From Chrysochromulina parva (lineage: Eukaryota > Haptophyta > Prymnesiales > Chrysochromulinaceae), in the NCBI GenBank assembly GCA_002887195.1, contig PJAB01000217.1:1-33784 (forward strand): a stretch of DNA of 33,784 nucleotides, read 5' to 3'. Made by a program: the position numbers and the translations under genes. Below are positions 1 to 7,531 of the stretch, one piece after another (position 1 is the stretch's first letter; every line of letters starts with the position of its first letter). A model generated the notes under the pieces. The model searched no databases. It was given only the letters and a program-made list of their open reading frames with translations, and was not told the origin of the DNA.

Positions 1-479
1 ACTTCGAAACGAACCTCGTCTCGAACCTTGTCGTCTATCACGGATGTCATGTCGCCGGCCTTGATCACCTTCATACATAGCTCATCAAAGTCAGACGGCT
101 CAGCCGAGAGGGATTCGGGGGTGGGTTCCGCTCTTTCCATCGGCACGAATACAGCACCGTCTTCTTCTGACGCAGGAAAGGACATCGCATCATCAGCCGC
201 CGCATCGAGGACAGGATCCGGGTGCAAGGATCCGGGGACGATGAATTCAGCTGCAGAATTCAGCATCCCAGCGGACGCGGTCGGCGCAGGCCTTTCCTCT
301 TTCTTGTTCGTCGTCTTGTTTGTCCCCGGAATCCCCCTGATGAGGGATGTAATCGCGCCTGAGGTCGGCCGCAAAAAGTACCAGGAGATCTCGCCGGGTG
401 CCCGGTAGCACTTACAGAAGTACGTGCTCTCCGTCACCAGAGGGATCGGCATCCTCCGCTGGCACCACACTTCGGTCAT
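1..479 (-). CDS. Partial unknown protein, 3' end beyond the window
   Basis: Read on the minus strand, the frame starting at the ATG at 479 stays open for 159 codons and runs off the left edge. The part from about 336 down to 1 has sensible protein composition: Lys/Asn-rich, then Pro/Ala/Glu-rich, ending in an acidic helix-like stretch with FDELCMKVIKAGDM. No family was recognised. The 5' part is uncertain. A GTAAGT donor at 415-410 and a CCCTCATCAG acceptor ending at 337 would join an upstream exon in another frame (starting above 416) to the same downstream frame, but that upstream frame has no ATG before the donor. So either ATG 479 with no intron is right, or the gene has another exon further upstream. 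The frame downstream of 336 is the same in both models. Confidence 0.45.
   Translation of the reverse strand, partial: MTEVWCQRRMPIPLVTESTYFCKCYRAPGEISWYFLRPTSGAITSLIRGIPGTNKTTNKKEERPAPTASAGMLNSAAEFIVPGSLHPDPVLDAAADDAMSFPASEEDGAVFVPMERAEPTPESLSAEPSDFDELCMKVIKAGDMTSVIDDKVRDEVRFE
337..415 (-). other. Candidate 79-bp intron with introner-like acceptor
   Basis: On the minus strand a strong donor (GTAAGT, 415-410) and an acceptor ending ATCCCTCATCAG (to 337) bracket 79 bases with a T-run in the middle. Splicing would join two open frames with matching phase. The acceptor block resembles the CTCCCTCATCAG end of the introner-type introns elsewhere in this window. No copy of the downstream exon is visible at the intron's 5' end, so membership in that family is only suggested. 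Confidence 0.3.
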
Positions 480-717
480 CAAAGGGGTCGGAGGGCGACG
501 TACGCGTGGTCGGATCCCCCCAACACACTAGCCAACACACAGGGTACGGACGCTGTGACGGACAGCTGGGAGGAACGGACCGGCTGGAAGTAAATGTGCA
601 TCGTACTGAACAAGAACGACTCGCACAGTACACTCGCTCTCACTCTCTCTCTCAGGTGCGTACGCTAAAAATCTCGCTAGTCGAGCAGCTATCGTCCTAT
701 CCAGCTAATCATATCAA

Positions 718-1707
718 TCAGTCCGCCGCGTTCGGTGCCTCGCTGCGCTGTACAATACAGCGGCCATGCGGGTGGTGAACACGCAGATTCGTCAAGTCCA
801 GCGCGTTGAGGATTTGTGCTGCGGCCCGGAGAGAGCGGTCGCGAAGCTCGTCTTCATCGTCGGCGGCGCATGGGTCCGTTGTCAGCTGTGGCTCCTCGAT
901 GGTGGCGCTCCGTCGGGTGTAGACAAATGCCCTGGCGTGGCCCCACGTCACACTCAGCGCGGGCTCCACGGCCGTAAGCGCAAATGAGGGCAGCGCACCC
1001 TTGGGGATCGCGAGAAGCGTCACGAACATGCGCAGGCGCGGGGCCTGCGCCTCGAACCGCGAGCAGAGCTGGCGGATGAAGCGGGCGTCAAAGAGCAGGC
1101 TGGCAAAGTAGACCAGGGTCGCATCCTCGCAAGGCGAGGTGAGCATGTCGCCATGTATCACGTGCAGGTTGCTCAGTGCAGCCCGCTTGCTCGCGGCGAA
1201 CGCCACCGAGTGCCGCACGCTCGAGAGCTCGACGCCGACGACGCGCACGTGCGGCAGCGCGAGGGCGGCGTGCACAACAAAGCGCCCCGCCCCCGAGCCC
1301 ATGTCGTAGAGCACATCGCCATGGGCGGGACGCATCATCCGAAGCACGGTCTCCGTGCCCTCGTGAGTGAGCTCGCCGTACACATGGCCGCACGACGAGG
1401 TTTCAGACAGTTGCGCGACCTCGGCCTGGGGAATCGTGTGCACGCTCTCCGATGTGTCATCGCCAAGGTATGCAGCTTCGAGCTTCTTGAAGATCGCCCG
1501 CTCTAGCCGCAACGCTCGCCCACGAAAAACACGTTGCAGCACCACCGCGGAGGCGTGGCGGGCATTCACCTGTCGGCGTCTGCGCCACTGACCTTGGATG
1601 AGCGTCGAACTAGTCGCACGATGAGAGCGCTCCTGTTGATACCTCAGGCGTACGAGGAAGCCGCGAGCGGCTGCGTGGAGACGAGTATCGATTCGATCGG
1701 CCAGCAT
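718..1707 (-). CDS. IQ-motif protein with DOT1-like SAM methyltransferase domain
   Basis: About 329 residues, apparently one exon, from the first ATG in frame (1707); the frame is open upstream to 1830 but without another ATG. The N-terminal third has three IQ-type calmodulin-binding repeats (near residues 9-22, 36-47 and 56-67, including LQRVFRGRALR). The rest is a class I SAM-dependent methyltransferase fold: VYGELTHEG (109-117) followed by YDMGSGAGRF (134-143, SAM motif I) and GVEL (158-161). The YGE segment before a D-x-GSG-x-G loop is the arrangement of DOT1 histone H3 Lys79 methyltransferases, so a DOT1-like enzyme is the best fit. The usual Asn-rich motif after strand 4 is replaced by VYFASLLFD, so histone activity is not certain. 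It is divergent from the metallophosphatase, 182 bp away. Confidence 0.7.
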   Translation of the reverse strand: MLADRIDTRLHAAARGFLVRLRYQQERSHRATSSTLIQGQWRRRRQVNARHASAVVLQRVFRGRALRLERAIFKKLEAAYLGDDTSESVHTIPQAEVAQLSETSSCGHVYGELTHEGTETVLRMMRPAHGDVLYDMGSGAGRFVVHAALALPHVRVVGVELSSVRHSVAFAASKRAALSNLHVIHGDMLTSPCEDATLVYFASLLFDARFIRQLCSRFEAQAPRLRMFVTLLAIPKGALPSFALTAVEPALSVTWGHARAFVYTRRSATIEEPQLTTDPCAADDEDELRDRSLRAAAQILNALDLTNLRVHHPHGRCIVQRSEAPNAAD

Positions 1708-1889
1708 GCCTTCGGGGGATTCCTCAGGCGAGAGGCTTTCGTCATTTTTAGCTGTTTTGTCACCGTTGTAGCCGCCCCTGCGTATCTTCCACTTGTAGCT
1801 TGACAAATTTGGCCCCGCACCTTCGCTCAAAAACGGATTTATGTTTCGTCATCGCGGATATGCGCAAGGGTTTTGCGGTGTGCTCGGCC
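1708..1889. promoter_or_regulatory. Divergent promoter region
   Basis: These 182 bases separate the start codons of two genes read in opposite directions, so both promoters must lie here or overlap the 5' coding ends. I see no clear TATA box or other named element. The assignment rests on gene arrangement only. Confidence 0.4.
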
Positions 1890-3435
1890 ATGCAGCGACT
1901 TCTCGTCGCCGCCGCGCTGGCTGCGACGGCACCTGCGAAAGAAGTTGCGTCGTTTGGAATCATCACCGACGTGCACTACGCCGATGCCGACACCAGCGGC
2001 ACGCGCTACTATCGCGACTCGCTGCCCAAAGTGCGAGCGTCAATCGCTGACCTCGCCAGCCGCAGCACCGACTTCCTCATCGAGCTAGGCGATTTCAAGG
2101 ACACGGACGTGGGAAGCGGTTGTGGCAAGGGCAAGGCCACGCCTGCGTGCATCAACCTGACGCTGTCCTTTCTAGCGACGATCGAGGCGGAGATGGCCAC
2201 GTTCCCGGGTCCCCGCTTCCACCTGCTCGGCAATCACGATGTGGACGTGCTCAACCAAAGCGCGGTGCTCAATGCCACCACCAACAGTCCCGTAACCGAT
2301 CCAGGCGGGCCGGGCTATTACTCGTTCGACTTCCCATTCGCTCCGGAGCCCGTCGGCAACGACACAGACGGCTGCCTCGTGCGGGATGGCGTGGACGTAT
2401 GGATTGTCCACGCTGATGGCACGCGTAATTGGCTCAGCATGCCACCGGCCGGCGCAAGCGACGCCGCCCGCCCGATCGCCGATGCCTCTGCGTACCCCAA
2501 GCGGCACGGCGGCAAGGGTGCATACAATTTGGACGCAGACCAGAGCGCGGCGGCCTTTGCCCAGAGATGCCATGGCTGCGTGTGCGATGGAGTGGGGCTT
2601 CCGGCGGCGCTGCCATCGCCTCCGCCCGAGCACGCCGCGCCGCTTCGGTTCATCGCCCTCAACGGCGACTACACCGCAGATGACGTGCCATGGGCAGACC
2701 TCGACGGCGGCGCTGTCCCGGGCGCATCGTGGGATGACGCACACGTACCCACGACGCAAATGGAATGGTTCGCCGAGCAGCTGCAGCAAGCACGTGCCAG
2801 CGCCCAGCGGGTTATTGTCTTCATTCACTACCGGCTCGATGGCGGGCCGGGTGGCCCCGTAGGGACCGGCCTCGGCCCCACCTCCGTGCCCAATCGCGCC
2901 TGGGTGGACGAGTGCACGCTCAAGAATGCGCCGGTCGCACACGCCCAATGAACGGAACCTTCCCTGCACTTCCCTGAACCTGCCCTGAACCTTCCCTGGC
3001 CCCTCGCGCTCACCCTCGCTCCCCACCGATGTTGCCCGGCACAGGTCGTTCGTGCCTTGCTTGAGGAGACGCCTGGCCTCGTCCTGGCCACTTTCTCGGG
3101 GCACGACCACGCGCCACTCCCGCCATACACACACGAGGCCCTCGGTACGCCCTTCTCCCATCTTGCCCCCCCTCCCCCCCCCTCTCCTCACTCGCCATCC
3201 GTACACATCCCGTGGCCTTCACACACTCTTCACACCTTTCGCCGTGCTTTCTCCTCTGGTAGGCAAGCCCGCGTACCTCACAATGGCCGCGACCGTTGAG
3301 GGGTCGTGGCCGACGCACAATGCATACAGCCGTGTGAGCATCCTCGCCGACTGCACAGTGCGTGTGCACGGCTTCGGGAGCGGCGGGTATAATGTTAGCG
3401 TGCCGCCGCCGGACGCGACGTGCTCGCTCGAGTAG
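1890..3435 (+). CDS. Secreted calcineurin-like metallophosphatase (ADPRM-like)
   Basis: Three exons: 1890-2933, 3045-3144, 3263-3435 (438 residues); phases close exactly. The ATG at 1890 gives a signal peptide (MQRLLVAAALAATAPA); the frame is open upstream without a better start. Metallophosphoesterase metal-binding motifs are in order: DVH at 27-29, LGD near 66-68, GNHD 114-117, an HY near 312 and SGHDH 366-370. The YYRDSL segment after the first motif is typical of the Mn-dependent ADP-ribose/CDP-alcohol diphosphatase branch, so hydrolysis of a nucleotide diphosphate or similar phosphoester outside the cytosol is likely. The SGHDH motif lies in exon 2 and is lost without splicing, which supports the intron call. 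Intron 1 (2934-3044) starts in the frame of the next exon with V-A-H-A against V-V-R-A, possibly an old exon copy. Substrate is inferred only. Confidence 0.82.
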
Positions 3436-4046
3436 GCTGAGCGTCTCATTGCGGCACGGCGCCACCGCACGTCGCACTGGGTCGTGGCCACCCGTCAGTC
3501 ACCATGTGCACGAGTCAGCATGCCAGTGCTCAGTCGTCGCGGCGCACTCGGCGGCGGCCCGCCGCGCAGACTCTCTGCCACTCCGCCACACGGATCAACA
3601 AGGGTGGCGGGCTCTGAGGCCTCAGCCCGAACATGCACCGACGCGCCCGCGCACGGCCCCGTCAGAGCGACGGGCCGACGGCGTCGTGCCGGTTGCTTAC
3701 CGTTTCCGTTATCGCACCGAGTGTTCGGTCCATCTCACAAAAACGGGCCCACATAGTAATCCGATAGTTAATCAACACAAAATGGTACAGGGCGCGAGGG
3801 CCAACCTGCGGCGCGCCACGCAAGCGAAGGAGCGAGAGCCGAGCCCCGAGCACAAGAAAGCGAGCACAAGAAAGCGCCTCCCGACTGAGAGGGGAGTGCG
3901 GCCTCTCTCCGCGCGCGCGCGCGCGCTCCCTCTCTCTCTCTCTCTTGTATGTATGTGTGCTTGTGCCTCACGCGCAAGCCCCTCTCTTGTCTAGCGGCGG
4001 ATTGGCGGCGAGTTCGTGGGTGGCCCGCGGCTCAGCGCATCTATTC
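3436..4046. other. Convergent intergenic region with microsatellites
   Basis: This 611-bp gap lies between two converging genes. It holds no convincing frame. An alternating GC run followed by a CT run occupies about 3910-3945, then GTAT/GT repeats. Two nearby copies of an AGCACAAGAAAGCG word lie around 3850-3875. The two transcripts presumably end here, but I cannot point to polyadenylation sites. Confidence 0.5.
3910..3945. repeat. (GC)n/(CT)n microsatellite
   Basis: An alternating GC tract is followed directly by a CT tract between the two converging genes. The simple-sequence character is directly visible. Confidence 0.85.
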
Positions 4047-5647
4047 TCAGCGCATCTTCTCGCCCTTGAAGAGCTCGCGCAGCGACATGAGGCTCATGTC
4101 CTCAAAGGAGGAGACGCGCTGGTCAGCGATGCGTAGATCGGCGCCATTGCGCCGCGCGCCGCCCATGACGGCGACCACCTTGGCAGTGGCATCGTGGCCA
4201 GCGAGGACGTCGTCGACGTCATCGCTGAAGACGACGCATCGCTCAGGAGGACGCTCGAGCTGCGAACAACGGGGGAGAACGGAGGCGGTCAGTCGTGTGA
4301 TCAGGGGCCGCCCAGGTCTCAATCTGGCACAATCTGGAATCAATCTGGCATCGCTCGGGCTGGCGACCCACCTTAATGCATCCGACGAGGTAGGCCTGCT
4401 CCGTAGTCTCGCATCCGTCCTCTGCTGTCACCGAGATCGGGCAGAGATCTCGCAGGCCTGCACGCTCGAGGACGCTGGCGAGCGCCCCCCGGTCCATCGT
4501 GGCGCCCGCGCACACGCAGCACGGCACCTGATACTCGTTGAGCAGCGTCAGCCACTCCTTGGCACCGTCCGCAACTGCAAAGTCAAAGTCGCGAAGCACC
4601 GTGTTCTTCGCGTGGTAGTGCTGCAGAGAGAGTAAGGCGAGCGCCCAAATGCGTGAGAGAGGGAGAGAGGAGCGAGGGGGGGCGAGAGAGAGGCGCGAGA
4701 GAGGTGAGCGCGGGACACAGAGGAACGCCCGAGGCGCCTCGGGGCAGGTTTCAGTTGTGTCTCTTGGGCGAGCGCACCTCAAATGCAAGCTTTTGCGTCT
4801 CGCCCCAGTCGTCGGTCCAGCGGAAGGTTTGCTGGATGGCACGCTCGGGGCGCATCCCGATGGCGCGCAGGATCTCGTCGTCGTCGGGCTCGCGCATCCC
4901 CTGCTCCGCGGCCACGAGCGCCCACGGGCGCCGGTGCATCTCGATCGCGTTTGAGAGCATCACGTCGAGTTTGAAGATCACGCCGTACTGCTGCAGTGGA
5001 AAGTTGTTGAAGCGCAGCCGCGACATGTAGTCCGGCTGGAGGAGTTCGTTGAGATCGGAGGCGCGCAGCTGCTGGGGGTCGGCCTGGAGCGCCGCGTAAT
5101 AGCCCTCGCTGCGCCCGCCGCCGGCCGCGCCATACCGGCCCTCGCGTGTGCTCGGCAACTCGCCGCCGAGCTCGCCCTCGCGGAGCGGTTGCGAGGGCAG
5201 CGGCGGCAGGAAGAGGTCGTCCTTGTCGTCGTCTGGATCCCTCCAGCTGGTGACGCGGCTTCGACGGCCGTTGCTGCTGCTGTCGTCCGGCGCGTAGAAG
5301 GAGATGGGCTCCGCGGTGGTGCGCCTGTGCCGGTTGCGCCCGGACCCTAGCCGGTCGCTGCCGTCGCCGCCGCCGATGCCGCCGCCGTCAATGCTGCTGC
5401 GACTTGCGAGGTCAGACAGGCCGTCCGGCTCGGGCTCGGCCCAATCCGCCACGTCCGCCCTCGCCATTGGCTGCTGCCACTGCTGCCTGGACTGCCAGGC
5501 AGCATCGCAGCAGCACTCGCCCGCACGGTGCGGGGCGCCCTCCGCGCAGCGCGGCGCGTACAGCGATGAGACCAGGCTCCCAAGCGGCTTCGCCTGGCAA
5601 AGCAACAGCACCGCCAGGCAGCGCCGAAGGACGTGCGGATGTGACAT
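4047..5647 (-). CDS. Plastid-type HAD-superfamily protein lacking the usual nucleophile
   Basis: Three exons on the minus strand: 5647-4778, 4620-4372, 4259-4047; 443 residues; both introns are phase 0. The N-terminus (MSHPHVLRRCLAVLLLC) looks like a signal or bipartite plastid presequence, followed by about 170 low-complexity residues. The HAD domain starts near YGVIF (221-225). It shows the helical cap (MRPERAIQQTF, WTDDW), a GAKEWLTLL helix, ISVTAEDG and PERCVVFSDD. This resembles plant chloroplast HAD proteins of the PyrP2-like group (pyrimidine phosphate phosphatases of riboflavin synthesis), by memory of that family. Motif I reads FKLDVML instead of DxDxT, so the first Asp nucleophile is missing and catalysis may be lost or altered. 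Intron 1 (4621-4777) ends in a CT-rich tract; intron 2 (4260-4371) appears to hold a decayed copy of the next exon. Confidence 0.75.
4260..4371 (-). repeat. Intron 2 of the HAD gene with a decayed exon copy
   Basis: The first 25 bases of this 112-bp intron align without gaps to the first 25 bases of the following exon with about 17 identities, including GAGCGATGC. In translation the intron start gives V-G-R-Q-P-E-R-C and the exon gives L-E-R-P-P-E-R-C. Three copies of a CCAGATTG word follow (about 4319-4347 on the plus strand, as CAATCTGG). The pattern fits an old duplication made when the intron arose. Confidence 0.5.
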
Positions 5648-5875
5648 TTTGTAGGCCGCCGTGCGATTTTTTTCTCTGACCCTTCCAAGCGCCGCATCTT
5701 CGCCCCTCAAGGAGGAAGGGAATCCGTCAAAACTCCTACCCACGTTTGTGGACGAATTTTCCGTGATCCGGCGGCGTGGCTGAATTCCTTCGTCCCTTCT
5801 ATCGTCCCCGTCAAGAACACGTCTGTATCCCCGCAAGGCCCGCGTTCAAACTTTTCCGAAGCGCTCGGTCCAACC
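5648..5875. promoter_or_regulatory. Divergent promoter region
   Basis: These 228 bases lie between the start codons of the HAD gene (minus) and the nucleotidyltransferase-fold gene (plus). No named motif is recognised; the role is inferred from the head-to-head arrangement. Confidence 0.4.
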
Positions 5876-7390
5876 ATGCCGTACTTCGACTCGTCAATTG
5901 GGATGTGGGAGGCCGAAGAGTCGCCCGAGGAGGCGCTCGAGCGCGAGTATGAGGCGTACGAGCAGCACCAGCGCGCGGCCGCGGTCGCGCAGCAGGTTTC
6001 CGATGAGGTCGCCGCGCTGCAGTGGGAGGCCGCAGGGGGCCAGGTCTCGCACGATTGGCGTGGCATGGGCGCGGCTATCCTTGCCAGTCTGCGCACGACA
6101 CCCTGGGGGCAGGCGCGCCAGTGGGCCAGCCGCTATCCATTTTACCGTGGCTGGCCGCTGCCCGCGCCGGTCCTGTGGTTCGACCCAGGGAGCGACCCAC
6201 TGATAGGGGCACCCTGGGGCGTGCTGCTTGACCCGTCGCTGCCGCTCGGTGTCGACTGGGCGCCCACCGAGATGCTCCGACTGCGCGGCGTGTGCACCGC
6301 CTTCCGCGGCGGTCTCTCGACCGCGCAATTCTTCAGCCGCGTGCTCGAAGCGCTCGGCGTTCCCAAGCTGCGCGAGCACTGCCACTCGCCGCGCCGGCTC
6401 TTCGAGTTCGCGTCGCGCGTGTTTGTCGAGCTCGCGTTCGTGCACTCGTGCCGCACCGTCGCCGCACACGCCGCCGGCCTCCTCAAGGCCGACACGTCCG
6501 CCACCGACCTGTGCTGCGTGGCCGGAAGCTATGCGCTCCATCGTGCCCTCATGCTCGGGCACAACGACGTCGTTGGCAGTGCTCAAGGGCCCACGACGCC
6601 GTCGTGGGCGCCTGGCGACATGGACATCTTCGTGGGCACACTCGACTCGTCGCGCCGCTCCAAGGCCGCCTTTGATGCCGTCGTCGAGCACGCGCGCACC
6701 GCGTTCGCGTGCTTCTCGAGGCATGTGGACGACATCAAGTGGTGGGGAACGTGCGGGCAGCCGCTGGTCACCTACTCAAGCACTTACGAGCACGAACACG
6801 GGCTGGGCGAGATCGTGCCGGCGTCCGTCGCGGTCGCCATGGGCGCCTTCCAAGGCTACTCCTACTCGCGCGACGATGTGCTCGACTACTCACACGCATG
6901 GGACCAGCCGCTCGTTGATGCCATCAAGCGGCAGCCCGAGACGCTCGGCGTTCACCGGCCGTACCAGGTGGACCGCGTGGCAGAGGTGGAGCGCCCAGCG
7001 CGCTTCACTCACGAGCCCGTCGCGTTCGACTCGCTCTGGCCGCTCCCGCGCAAGATCAACATCATTCAGTACTCGTGTGGCGACGCGCCCGGCGGCGCGC
7101 CTCGCCCGCCGCTGACCCCACTGGCGCTCGTGCGTGGCTTCGATGTGCTGCCAGCCATGGTGGTGATGCGCGTCGATCACAGCCTGCAGCCTCGCTTCCT
7201 CGCGGCCGACGAGGTCGCGCGCTGTGTGCGCCGTCGCGAGCTCCGCCTCTCGCCGTTTGCCTTCGGCCCCGCCGTCGCCGATGATAGGAGCGCGATGGAG
7301 GCAGCGGTGCGCCGCCAGCTCGTGCGTCTCGAGAAGTACCGGCATGCGTATGGCTTTGCGCTGCCCGAGGACGCAACGCAGGGTGCGTGA
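5876..7390 (+). CDS. Nucleotidyltransferase-fold protein of unknown role
   Basis: A single-exon frame of 504 residues with a good start context (CAACCATGCC). An N-terminal acidic/helical region (12-55) is followed by a domain with VAGSYALHRAL (215-225, GS at 217-218) and GDMDIFVG (247-254). A G-S loop followed by D-x-D about 30 residues later is the metal-binding signature of the polymerase-beta-type nucleotidyltransferase superfamily. Later segments KINIIQYSCG and RGFDVLPAMV resemble the core strands of GSx..DxDxF proteins found in algae, fungi and large DNA viruses, from memory. No clear third acidic residue is seen, so activity cannot be claimed. No signal peptide or membrane segment. It is divergent from the HAD gene and 141 bp upstream of the next gene. 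Confidence 0.6.
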   Translation: MPYFDSSIGMWEAEESPEEALEREYEAYEQHQRAAAVAQQVSDEVAALQWEAAGGQVSHDWRGMGAAILASLRTTPWGQARQWASRYPFYRGWPLPAPVLWFDPGSDPLIGAPWGVLLDPSLPLGVDWAPTEMLRLRGVCTAFRGGLSTAQFFSRVLEALGVPKLREHCHSPRRLFEFASRVFVELAFVHSCRTVAAHAAGLLKADTSATDLCCVAGSYALHRALMLGHNDVVGSAQGPTTPSWAPGDMDIFVGTLDSSRRSKAAFDAVVEHARTAFACFSRHVDDIKWWGTCGQPLVTYSSTYEHEHGLGEIVPASVAVAMGAFQGYSYSRDDVLDYSHAWDQPLVDAIKRQPETLGVHRPYQVDRVAEVERPARFTHEPVAFDSLWPLPRKINIIQYSCGDAPGGAPRPPLTPLALVRGFDVLPAMVVMRVDHSLQPRFLAADEVARCVRRRELRLSPFAFGPAVADDRSAMEAAVRRQLVRLEKYRHAYGFALPEDATQGA

Positions 7391-7531
7391 GGTACTGTCC
7401 GTGCGTCGTATTGTTACTTCACGCGAGTAGAAATCTGCATTTGTGCCCAAATTGGGTAAAGCGCCGTAGCAGGCACACAACTCTTCCTCTTTCAATCGGG
7501 TTCACGATCGAGCGCTCGTTTTCGTCCGGCG

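Noticed and set aside
28..408. Plus-strand open frame rich in Ser and Gly at the left edge
   Set aside because: It is the antisense of the minus-strand frame with better composition; no domain.
2172..3206. Long minus-strand frame over the metallophosphatase
   Set aside because: The plus strand carries conserved metal-binding motifs and consistent exons; the antisense frame is a GC-rich shadow crossing two introns.
6228..7115. Alternative plus-strand frame over the nucleotidyltransferase-like gene
   Set aside because: Arg/Ser/Pro-rich out-of-frame translation typical of high-GC coding DNA.
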